From the NCBI RefSeq assembly GCF_005233875.1, contig NZ_SZPZ01000001.1, positions 496,001 through 560,000 of the forward strand: a DNA stretch of 64,000 nucleotides. Reading direction: 5' to 3'. The DNA is from Kribbella jiaozuonensis (GTDB taxonomy: Bacteria; Actinomycetota; Actinomycetes; Propionibacteriales; Kribbellaceae). The translations under genes were made by a program, and so were the position numbers. Every line of letters starts with the position of its first letter. The first letter of the stretch is position 1. The notes under the pieces are model-generated. The model did not search any database. It was not told the origin of the DNA and saw only the letters and a list, made by a program, of their open reading frames with translations. Shown one piece after another: positions 56,810-64,000 of this stretch.

Positions 56810-58048
56810 ATGAGGCGACCGGTCGCGCTGATCGCGCTGACTGCTCTCGTGGTCGCCGGCTGCGGCGACAGCAACTCTCCACCGACCGCCGGTCCGAGCA
56901 CAGTGCCGTCCTCATCGATGCCGGTCGAGCCGACCGATCAGCCCACCGATGAGCCCAGCACTCCGGCGAGCGAGACGCCACCACCCCAGACGCCGACGGA
57001 CTCGCCGACTGAAGGCTGCATCGACCAGAAGCTCCAGAGCCTGACGCTCCGCGAGCAGGCCGCTCAGCTGATCATGACCGGCATCGACGCCAACGGCATG
57101 ACGTCCGCGCAGAAGGCCGTCGTACAGCAGAAGTCCGGCAGCGTCTTCCTGATGGGCGCCAGCGGCAGCCTCTCCCACACCCGCTCGGCGATGAGCGCGG
57201 TCAATACCGCGGCCACAGTGAAAGGCGTCCGCCCACTTATCGCAGCGGACCAAGAAGGCGGCCAGATCCAGCGGCTCAAGGGCCCCGGCTTCGACCGCAT
57301 CCCCGCAGCCACGGTCCAAGGCACCTGGTCGAGCTCCAAGCTCACCGCACAAGCACAGGTGTGGGGCAGCCAGCTCAAGCAGGCCGGCGTCAACGTCGAC
57401 CTCGCGCCGGTGGCCGACGTCGTACCCAGCTCACTGAAGTCCCAGAACGCCCCTATCGGCCAGCTCAACCGCGAGTACGGCAACACGCCGGCCGACGCGA
57501 GCCGCGGAGTACAGGCATTCGTGCAAGGCATGCGCAAGGCCGGAGTCGCGACCTCGGTCAAGCACTTCCCCGGACTCGGACGGGTGCGCGGCAACACCGA
57601 CTTCTCGTCTGGTGTCGTCGACAACGTCACGGTTCGCGGTGACGACGACCTGCAGCCGTTCGCCGACGGGATCAAGGCCGGTGCGTCGATGGTGATGATC
57701 TCGACCGTCACCTACACCAAGATCGACCCGAAGAACCGCGCGATCTTCTCGCCGACCGTCATCCAGGGCATGGTCCGCGGCGACCTCGGCTGGAGCGGGG
57801 TGGTGATCACCGACGACGTCGGTGCGGCCGCCGAGGTCGCATCGGTCCCGGCCGGGGCCCGCGCGACCCGGTTCGTCGCGGCCGGCGGCGACATCGTCAT
57901 CAACGCCAAGGCCGGGCTGACCACGACGATGGTGGACGCGCTGGTCGCCAAGGCCCAGCAGGACAAGTCCTTCGCGGCGAAGCTGGCGAGTAGCGTGCGG
58001 CGTGTGCTGACGCTGAAACAGGACCACGGCCTGGTGAGTTGCGGATGA
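56810..58048 (+). CDS. LpqI-like GH3 beta-N-acetylglucosaminidase lipoprotein
   Basis: Lipoprotein of 412 aa: signal ending VVAGCGD, then a Pro/Thr/Ser-rich linker to about residue 70, then a GH3 barrel. Signatures are ADQEGGQIQRLKGPGFDR, KHFPGLGRVRGNTDFSSG and VVITDDVGAAAE with the nucleophile Asp. KHFPGLGRVxGNTD matches mycobacterial LpqI more than cytoplasmic NagZ. It probably recycles GlcNAc from cell-wall fragments outside the membrane. It follows MarR by 1 nt and overlaps the first DUF202 gene by an ATGA. Confidence 0.88.
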   Translation: MRRPVALIALTALVVAGCGDSNSPPTAGPSTVPSSSMPVEPTDQPTDEPSTPASETPPPQTPTDSPTEGCIDQKLQSLTLREQAAQLIMTGIDANGMTSAQKAVVQQKSGSVFLMGASGSLSHTRSAMSAVNTAATVKGVRPLIAADQEGGQIQRLKGPGFDRIPAATVQGTWSSSKLTAQAQVWGSQLKQAGVNVDLAPVADVVPSSLKSQNAPIGQLNREYGNTPADASRGVQAFVQGMRKAGVATSVKHFPGLGRVRGNTDFSSGVVDNVTVRGDDDLQPFADGIKAGASMVMISTVTYTKIDPKNRAIFSPTVIQGMVRGDLGWSGVVITDDVGAAAEVASVPAGARATRFVAAGGDIVINAKAGLTTTMVDALVAKAQQDKSFAAKLASSVRRVLTLKQDHGLVSCG

Positions 58049-58377
58049 CGGAGGAGGAGCCCGATTACCGGTTCACGCTGGCGAACGAGCGCACCTACCT
58101 CGCCTACCTGCGGACGTCGCTCGCCTGCTACGCCGGGGGACTGTCCGCGGTGCAGTTCCTCGACCTCGGCCCGGATCGCTGGCCGGCCCGCATCATCGGA
58201 CTGATCCTGGTCTGCGCCGGCATCGTCACGACGGCCGGAGCGTTCCGGCGCTGGCAACAGAACCTGATCGCGATCCGTCGCGGTGGCGCGCTTCCGGTGA
58301 CCCGGCTCCCGTTGATGCTCGGGGCAACGATCGCGGTCGTCGGCCTGATCGGCCTGCTGTTCTCACTGTGGCGATGA
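58045..58377 (+). CDS. DUF202 (YidH-like) membrane protein
   Basis: Small membrane protein of 110 aa. ANERTYLAYLRTSLACYAGGLSAVQFL near the start is the DUF202/YidH signature, in which an Arg-rich amphipathic segment precedes the first helix. Two more helices follow (IIGLILVCAGIVTTAGAF and LMLGATIAVVGLIGLLFSL). Function is unknown. The start overlaps the LpqI-like stop by an ATGA, and its own stop overlaps the next DUF202 gene in the same way. Confidence 0.85.
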   Translation: MTEEEPDYRFTLANERTYLAYLRTSLACYAGGLSAVQFLDLGPDRWPARIIGLILVCAGIVTTAGAFRRWQQNLIAIRRGGALPVTRLPLMLGATIAVVGLIGLLFSLWR

Positions 58378-58682
58378 GCACACCGGATCCCGGCCGGCAG
58401 CCCGAGCGGACGCTGCTCGCATGGCGTCGTACGGCGCTCGGCCTGATTGCCAACGGCATCCTGCTGATTGCCTCCGGCCACGGTTCGTCGGACGTCCGCA
58501 CCGGGCTCGGAATCGTCGTACTGGTGCTGTCCTTGGGCTGCTGGGCCGCCGTCAGCGCCGTCTATCGCAGTACCAGCGGCGGCGCGATCCATGCCCTCGG
58601 TCACGAGAATGTGCTCCGGGTCGCGGCCGGTCTGGTCCTCGTCGTCGGGCTGTTCGACCTGTACGCCGTGATAACGCGCTGA
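58374..58682 (+). CDS. Second DUF202 membrane protein
   Basis: Membrane protein of 102 aa and partner of the preceding gene. The signature here is PERTLLAWRRTALGLIANGILLIASG, followed by two helices (LGIVVLVLSLGCWAAVSAVY and VAAGLVLVVGLFDLYAVI). DUF202 genes often occur in pairs and probably form a heteromer. Both are translationally coupled to the LpqI-like lipoprotein. A perfect AACCGATCGGTT palindrome at 58683-58694 follows the stop. Confidence 0.85.
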   Translation: MSTPDPGRQPERTLLAWRRTALGLIANGILLIASGHGSSDVRTGLGIVVLVLSLGCWAAVSAVYRSTSGGAIHALGHENVLRVAAGLVLVVGLFDLYAVITR

Positions 58683-58822
58683 AACCGATCGGTTACCAAC
58701 TGTGCAACGCTCAACTGCCCAGTTCATCACAACGCGATACGTTGCTCCGGGCGGATGCCACGTCAGGCGGATGTTCCCCCTAGCATGTTCACGGTTTGTC
58801 CCTCGTTCACCCGGAGCTTGAA

Positions 58823-59455
58823 GTGCCGTTACGTCTGCGTCCGAACGACCCGACGTTCTACGACCTTTTCACCGAGTCCGCCAACCACCTCGTGGACGGA
58901 TCCCGGATCCTGGCCGAGTTGCTCGGCAGTACGGCGGGGACCGGCCTCTCCTCGAGTCACCAGATCGCCGCCGAGATGAAGGATGCGGAGCACGCGGCCG
59001 ACGAGACCACCCACTCGATCATCCGCCGGGTGAACTCGACCTTCGTCACCCCGTTCGACCGCGAGGACATCTACCGGCTGGCCTCCGATCTCGACGACGT
59101 GATGGATTTCATGGAGGAGGCGGTCGACACCGTCCACCTCTTCAACCTGGAGAAGCTGCCGGAGGAGATCGCCGAGCAGATCGAAGTACTCCAGCGGATG
59201 GCCCAGCTGACCGCTGAGACCATGCCCAGGCTGCGGACGATGAAGGACCTGGCCGAGTACTGGATCGAGATCAACCGCCTGGAGAACACCGGCGACGCGG
59301 TCCACCGCAGGTTGATCGCGAAACTCTTCAGCGGCGAGTACGAGGCGCTGACCGTGATGAAACTCAAGACCGTGGTCGACCTGCTGGAGGCCGCGATCGA
59401 CGCGTTCGAGCACGTTGCCAACACGGTCGAGCAGATCGCCGTCAAGGAGGGCTGA
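58823..59455 (+). CDS. DUF47 PhoU-like regulator of PiT transport
   Basis: All-helical protein of 210 aa of the DUF47/UPF0111 family, related to PhoU. Signatures are MKDAEHAADETTHSIIRRVNSTFVTPFDREDIYRLASDLDDVMDFMEEA and the repeat-like NRLENTGDAVHR. Such proteins bind metal clusters and are co-transcribed with PiT transporters. The GTG at 58823 has GGAG 6 nt upstream; an open frame exists from a TTG at 58796. Codon 3 is TTA, a rare leucine codon. The PiT gene follows by 2 nt. Confidence 0.9.
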   Translation: MPLRLRPNDPTFYDLFTESANHLVDGSRILAELLGSTAGTGLSSSHQIAAEMKDAEHAADETTHSIIRRVNSTFVTPFDREDIYRLASDLDDVMDFMEEAVDTVHLFNLEKLPEEIAEQIEVLQRMAQLTAETMPRLRTMKDLAEYWIEINRLENTGDAVHRRLIAKLFSGEYEALTVMKLKTVVDLLEAAIDAFEHVANTVEQIAVKEG

Positions 59456-59457
59456 GC

Positions 59458-60456
59458 GTGGAGCTCGCGCTCGTCATCGCCGTAGTCCTCATCGCGCTCG
59501 TCTTCGACTACACCAACGGTTTCCACGATGCCGCCAACGCGATCGCTACCTCGGTGTCCACCCGGGCGCTCACTCCGCGGGTGGCGCTGGCGATGGCGGC
59601 GGCGTTCAACTTCCTCGGCGCGCTGGCCGGCACCGAGGTCGCCGAGACCGTTGGCAAGGGCATCATCAGTACGCCGTCCGGGACCCACGGCCTGGTGATC
59701 GTGATCGCAGCCCTGATCGGCGCCATCACCTGGAACCTGATCACCTGGTACTTCGGCCTGCCGAGCTCCTCGACCCACGCACTGATCGGCGGCCTCGTCG
59801 GCGCCGGCCTCGCCTCGGCGAGCACCGTCCTGTGGTCGGGCATCATCGACAAGGTCGTCATCCCGATGGTGCTGTCACCCGCGGTCGGCTTCCTCGGCGC
59901 GTTCCTGCTGATGGTCGCGATCCTCTGGCTGTTCCGGCGCAGCAATCCAGGCAAGACCACACGCGGTTTCCGGATGGCGCAGTCGCTGTCGGCCGCCGCG
60001 ATGGCGCTCGGCCACGGACTCCAGGACGCGCAGAAGACGATGGGCGTGATCTTCCTGGCGCTGGTCACCACCGGGCACGCCCAGCAGAGCGACGGCATCC
60101 CGCTGTGGGTCAAGATCTCGGCCGCGACGGCAATCTCGCTCGGCACGTACTCCGGCGGCTGGCGGATCATGCGGACGCTCGGCCGCCGGATCATCCACCT
60201 GGACCCGGCCCGCGGGTTCGCGTCGGAGGCAATCGCCGCGACCGTGCTGTACGTGATGGCGATCGGCCTGCACGCCCCCGTCTCCACCACGCACACGATC
60301 ACTTCCGCGGTGATGGGCGCCGGCGCGACCAAGCGGCTGTCAGCGGTGCGCTGGGGTGTCGCCAAGAGCATCGCGATCGCGTGGGTCCTGACCATCCCGG
60401 CCGCCGGGATCGTCGCAGCACTCATCTACGAACTGGCACATCTGATCTTGGAGTAA
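59458..60456 (+). CDS. pit: PiT-family inorganic phosphate transporter 1
   Basis: Phosphate transporter of 332 aa. The duplicated PiT signature is FDYTNGFHDAANAIATSVSTRAL at the N-terminus and ALGHGLQDAQKTMGVIFLALV near residue 185. Other family motifs are WYFGLPSSSTHALIGGL and HAPVSTTHTITSAVMGAGATKR. It is co-transcribed with the DUF47 gene by a 2-nt gap, the classical low-affinity phosphate uptake pair. The start is a GTG at 59458 with AAGGAGGG about 7 nt upstream. Confidence 0.95.
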   Translation: MELALVIAVVLIALVFDYTNGFHDAANAIATSVSTRALTPRVALAMAAAFNFLGALAGTEVAETVGKGIISTPSGTHGLVIVIAALIGAITWNLITWYFGLPSSSTHALIGGLVGAGLASASTVLWSGIIDKVVIPMVLSPAVGFLGAFLLMVAILWLFRRSNPGKTTRGFRMAQSLSAAAMALGHGLQDAQKTMGVIFLALVTTGHAQQSDGIPLWVKISAATAISLGTYSGGWRIMRTLGRRIIHLDPARGFASEAIAATVLYVMAIGLHAPVSTTHTITSAVMGAGATKRLSAVRWGVAKSIAIAWVLTIPAAGIVAALIYELAHLILE

Positions 60457-60543
60457 ATTCCCTGGTTCCATTCATTTCAAATTCACTCACCGGGCCTACG
60501 GTCGATCGACGTTACTGATCGTCCGCCTAGGGAAGTGATCGGG

Positions 60544-61680
60544 ATGGATCTGTCGTTCCTTGTCGTCGTGGTGATCATCACCGCATTGGTGTTCGACTTC
60601 ACCAACGGGTTCCACGACACCGCCAATGCGATGGCGACGTCGATCGCCACCGGCGCACTGAAACCGAAGGTCGCGGTGGCTGTGTCCGCCGTGCTGAACC
60701 TGGTCGGCGCGTTCATCTCCACCGAGGTCGCCAAGACGATCTCGAGCGGGATCGTCGACGACGCCAAAGTGACCGTGCCGGTGATCTTCGGCGGCCTGGT
60801 CGGCGCCGTGCTGTGGAACTTGATGACCTGGTACGTCGGCCTGCCGAGCTCGTCGTCGCACGCGCTGTTCGGCGGCCTGATCGGCGCCACCTGGATCGCC
60901 TCCGGGAGCAGCGCCGTGCACTTCACCACCGTCGTGCAGAAGATCATCATCCCGGCGGTCGCCGCGCCGATCGTGGCCGGCGTCGTCGCGCTGCTCGGCA
61001 CGTTCCTGGCCTACAAGATCACCCACCGGGCCGAGAAGAAGACGGTCACCGAGGGCTTCCGGGTCGGTCAGATCGCGTCCGCCTCGATGGTGTCGCTGGC
61101 CCACGGCACCGGTGACGCGCAGAAGACGATGGGTGTGATCACGCTGGTGCTGATCACCTCGGGCACCCTGGCCTCGGGATCTGCGCCGCCGGTCTGGGTC
61201 ATCCTGTCCTCCGGTCTCGCGATCGCGGCCGGCACCTATCTGGGCGGCTGGCGGATCATCCGGACGATGGGCAAGGGCCTGACCGAGATCGAGTCGCCGC
61301 AGGGCTTCTCCGCCGAGACCAGCTCGACCGCGGTCCTGCTGGCTTCGTCCCACCTGGGCTTCCCGCTGTCGACCACGCAGGTCTGCTCGGGCAGCATCCT
61401 CGGCGCCGGCCTCGGCAAGCGGCTGGCCGAGGTGCGCTGGACGGTGGCCGGCCGGATGGCCGTCGCCTGGGTGCTCACGCTGCCCGCCGCCGCGATCGTC
61501 GGCGCGCTGGCCGGGCGGGTGGCCGACTCCGGCAACATCGGCGTGCTGATCATCGCGATCCTCGCGGTCGCGGCCGGTGTCGCCATCTACGCGGCCTCCC
61601 GGCGCAAGCCGGTCACGTCGAAGAACGTGAACGACTACCCGACCTCCACCCCGGCCGCCAGCTCGGCCGCGGCGGCCTGA
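60544..61680 (+). CDS. PiT-family inorganic phosphate transporter 2
   Basis: Second PiT protein of 378 aa. Signatures are FDFTNGFHDTANAMATSIATGAL and SLAHGTGDAQKTMGVITLVLI, with YVGLPSSSSHALFGG between. It is only partly similar to the first copy: HDTA replaces HDAA and the motif LSTTQVCSGS replaces STTHTITSA, so its substrate or ion coupling may differ. The C-terminal tail is Ala/Ser-rich. The 87-nt spacer before it may hold a promoter. A small membrane protein follows by 13 nt. Confidence 0.93.
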   Translation: MDLSFLVVVVIITALVFDFTNGFHDTANAMATSIATGALKPKVAVAVSAVLNLVGAFISTEVAKTISSGIVDDAKVTVPVIFGGLVGAVLWNLMTWYVGLPSSSSHALFGGLIGATWIASGSSAVHFTTVVQKIIIPAVAAPIVAGVVALLGTFLAYKITHRAEKKTVTEGFRVGQIASASMVSLAHGTGDAQKTMGVITLVLITSGTLASGSAPPVWVILSSGLAIAAGTYLGGWRIIRTMGKGLTEIESPQGFSAETSSTAVLLASSHLGFPLSTTQVCSGSILGAGLGKRLAEVRWTVAGRMAVAWVLTLPAAAIVGALAGRVADSGNIGVLIIAILAVAAGVAIYAASRRKPVTSKNVNDYPTSTPAASSAAAA

Positions 61681-61693
61681 GAGGAGTACGGCG

Positions 61694-61927
61694 ATGCACA
61701 TCGACTGGAGTTCACTCGGTCAGGTGGCACTGGCCAGCCTGATCTTCGGGGTCGGCCTGGCGGTCCTGTTCGCGTTCGGGGTCAGCGCGATGTCGCGGCG
61801 CGCGGTCGCGATCGACGCGAAGCGGCAGCCGTCCGTCGTGGACACCGGCGTCGCGGCACTCTGCTTCGCGGGCTGCCTGGCCGCGGTGCTGTACGGGCTG
61901 TACCTGATCATCCCGCAGTTCCACTGA
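61694..61927 (+). CDS. Two-helix small membrane protein in the PiT operon
   Basis: Membrane protein of 77 aa with helices LASLIFGVGLAVLFAFGVSAM and VAALCFAGCLAAVLYGLYLII. The short loop between them is basic and polar, with a D/R/K-rich section. It lies 13 nt after the second PiT gene and before a strong terminator, so it is in the same transcript. A conserved accessory subunit of the transporter is plausible; I know of no assigned function. Confidence 0.7.
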   Translation: MHIDWSSLGQVALASLIFGVGLAVLFAFGVSAMSRRAVAIDAKRQPSVVDTGVAALCFAGCLAAVLYGLYLIIPQFH

Positions 61928-61947
61928 GTCTCTTGAGTCTCTGAGAG

Positions 61948-61981
61948 GTACGACGGGCGGTCTGGCGGCTGCCCGTCGTAC
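61948..61981 (+). terminator. Terminator closing the PiT operon
   Basis: GTACGACGGGC (61948-61958) and GCCCGTCGTAC (61971-61981) form a perfect 11-bp stem around a 12-nt loop, followed by GTCTTCTC. It stands between the convergent PiT operon and the unknown gene at 62000. Confidence 0.8.
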
Positions 61982-61999
61982 GTCTTCTCAGGGTGCGGC

Positions 62000-62575
62000 T
62001 CAGCGGTTCCAGCGCCGGACCGACTTCGCCACGTCCTTGGCGCGGATCGAGCCGAGGTTGTACTCCCACGCGGCCAGCAGCCGGTCGCCCAGTACTTCCG
62101 CGTCGAGGTACGTCCGCGGCCGTACGGCGACCGCCCATGTCGCAGCGGCGGCGTGGCCCTGCTGGTGCAGCAGGTGGTCCACCGTCGCCTCGATGCGGCC
62201 CACCTGCTCGTCACGCAGGCCGTCACAGGCCCACTCCTGCAGGATCTTCGGGTCGTCGGCCGTCATTCTGGCCAGATAGGTCAACGGACCCCGCCAGAAA
62301 CCCCTGCTGCCGATGCTGTCCAGCGTCTCCAGCGGGAACCAGCCGTTCGGGTTCCGCCGGCCGTTCACCGCGGACTCGATCTCGCGGGCGCGCTCCGGAT
62401 TCAGCCCGCGGGTCGCCCAGTCGACGAAGAACGCTCCGGCGTCCGGGATGTGCTCGGCCACATGCGGCGCCGGAGTCATCGCGCCCGGGTCGAACAGATG
62501 CAGCTCTTCCGGTGAATCGAACAAAACCTTCCCCGCCCGCTCGTGTCGCAGGCCACCGACACCGGCCCGCCGCAC
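62000..62575 (-). CDS. Hypothetical soluble protein
   Basis: Soluble protein of 191 aa. Segments are DPGAMTPAPHVAEHIPDAGAFFVDWATRGLNPERAREIESAVNG, GWFPLETLDSIGSRGFWRGP and DHLLHQQGHAAAATWAVAV. It is helical, with several Trp and Phe, and has no membrane segment. I do not recognise a family. The GTG at 62575 has GGGGGG 6 nt upstream but the first 25 residues look unlike a folded N-terminus; a TTG or the ATG at codon 33 is an alternative start. Confidence 0.5.
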   Translation of the reverse strand: MRRAGVGGLRHERAGKVLFDSPEELHLFDPGAMTPAPHVAEHIPDAGAFFVDWATRGLNPERAREIESAVNGRRNPNGWFPLETLDSIGSRGFWRGPLTYLARMTADDPKILQEWACDGLRDEQVGRIEATVDHLLHQQGHAAAATWAVAVRPRTYLDAEVLGDRLLAAWEYNLGSIRAKDVAKSVRRWNR

Positions 62576-62658
62576 AGGGACCCCCCAGGTTCCTGCTCAG
62601 TCAACGAAAGCCTTCGTACCCTCGTTCCGCCCCGAGGGTCAAGGTCCTGTCCGCCGTC

Positions 62659-63405
62659 TTAACGACGTTTGGAGGCCCGGCGGGCAAGCTCTTCCTGGTC
62701 GAGTCGTTCGGCCTCGGCCGGGGTCGGCGCGCTGCCGCCGTACGCCGCGGGCAACCACCAGGCCCCGGCGGGCTGCTCGGGGTACGAGCGGACGGTCTCG
62801 TCGAGCATCCCGGCCATCGTGGACCGCAGCTGTGCGGTCGCCTCGGCCGCGTCGTCGTCGCGCGTCACCGTGATCGGTTCGCCGACGGTGATCGAGATCG
62901 GGCGGTGCCGGGAGAAGTCCCGCGGATGGTCCTTGGTGAACATCCGCTGCGTGCCCCACAGGATCATCGGGATCACCGGTACGCCGGCCTCCGCCGCCAT
63001 CCGGACCGTGCCGGACTTGAACTCCTTGAGCTCGAACGAACGGCTGATCGTGGCCTCCGGGAACACGCCGACGACCTCACCCGCGGCCAGGTACTCCAGC
63101 GCCTTCTGGTACGACGCCGCGCCCGCGTCCCGGTCGACCGGGATGTGGTGCATGCCGCGCATCAGCGGACCGGAGTACCGGTTGCGGAACAGCACCTCCT
63201 TGGCCATGAACCGGACCAGCCGCTTGCTCGGCAGAGCGCCGTACCCGCCGAGGATGAAGTCGACGTAGCTGATGTGGTTGAGGGCGATCAGCGCGCCGCC
63301 GGTCCGGGGCACGTTCTCCGTGCCGGTCAGGCGGAGCTTCAGGTCCAGCACCTTGAACGAGGTCCGGGCGAAGGCGATGACGGGCGGGTACACGAGGTCG
63401 CGCAT
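62659..63405 (-). CDS. 1-acyl-sn-glycerol-3-phosphate acyltransferase (PlsC-like)
   Basis: Acyltransferase of 248 aa. The four family blocks are visible: ALNHISYVDFILGG (the HxxxxD catalytic motif), RFMAKEVLFRN, GVFPEATISRS with the substrate-binding Glu, and AGVPVIPMILWG. It transfers an acyl chain to lysophosphatidic acid or a related lipid at the membrane. The C-terminal 40 residues are polar and specific to actinobacterial members. It is divergent from the thiC leader. Confidence 0.9.
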   Translation of the reverse strand: MRDLVYPPVIAFARTSFKVLDLKLRLTGTENVPRTGGALIALNHISYVDFILGGYGALPSKRLVRFMAKEVLFRNRYSGPLMRGMHHIPVDRDAGAASYQKALEYLAAGEVVGVFPEATISRSFELKEFKSGTVRMAAEAGVPVIPMILWGTQRMFTKDHPRDFSRHRPISITVGEPITVTRDDDAAEATAQLRSTMAGMLDETVRSYPEQPAGAWWLPAAYGGSAPTPAEAERLDQEELARRASKRR

Positions 63406-63450
63406 ACCTGGACGCTACAGGCTTCGTCTAGGGTGGTCGTGACAACTTGA

Positions 63451-64000
<550 letters not shown>

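Overview
The window is 64 kb of high-GC, densely packed chromosome. The coding regions have strong GC bias at third codon positions, many GTG starts and frequent 1-4 nt ATGA/GTGA overlaps. Gene content includes a SigB/SigF-group sigma factor, Ku, an IdeR/DmdR-type iron box, CmtR- and TetR-type regulators, a GH38 mannosidase, a LpqI-like GH3 lipoprotein, a YghZ-like aldo/keto reductase and a TPP riboswitch before thiC. This fits a soil actinobacterium. Kribbella or a close relative in Propionibacteriales is my inference and is not proven. I see no tRNA, rRNA, insertion sequence, prophage or CRISPR array.

Layout. 0-6.1 kb: an RNA methyltransferase, a CmtR-like ArsR with a cation efflux protein, and a four-gene minus-strand operon (two alpha/beta hydrolases, an ATP-grasp ligase, an amidohydrolase) of unknown purpose. 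5.8-10.9 kb: a YjbR-like gene, a 36-residue membrane protein, a DesK/NarL-type two-component system, a VanY-like peptidase and a small GyrA-derived protein. 10.9-14.5 kb: an ornithine-cyclodeaminase-like gene coupled to a HAL-family gene lacking the MIO serine, then an iron-box-controlled siderophore-binding lipoprotein. 15.3-16.9 kb: an ArsR-SRPBCC-SDR operon with a tandem operator over its own start codon. 16.9-23.7 kb: amine oxidase plus aldehyde dehydrogenase, and a fused E1 dehydrogenase. 23.7-27.1 kb: Ku, a coiled-coil protein, the sigma factor and a NIPSNAP protein. 27.2-39.2 kb: RIO kinase with an upstream mini-ORF, a tannase-like hydrolase, a flavoprotein, a DUF5107 protein, TetR, PI-PLC, OsmC, a FUSC-type exporter, DUF5709 and a P450. 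39.3-42.4 kb: alpha-mannosidase with a LacI-type operator. 42.5-48.7 kb: a TAXI-TRAP transporter with its own two-component system and a second, detached TAXI binding protein. 48.7-49 kb: three consecutive hairpins that share one loop sequence. 49-58.7 kb: hemerythrin, aldo/keto reductase, a frameshifted phosphotransferase, flavin reductase, thioesterase plus ion channel, TetR/DMT pair, MarR, LpqI-like and two DUF202 proteins. 58.8-61.9 kb: DUF47 plus two PiT phosphate transporters. 62-64 kb: an unknown protein, a PlsC-type acyltransferase, and the TPP riboswitch with the start of thiC.

The items most likely to be new are the tandem conserved-loop hairpins at 48.8 kb, the ATP-grasp/two-esterase/amidohydrolase operon, the MIO-less HAL paralogue coupled to an OCD-like enzyme, the free-standing GyrA helical domain, and the TAXI system with two binding proteins flanking a sensor kinase. 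All functional statements come from motifs and gene order read by eye; no database search was run.
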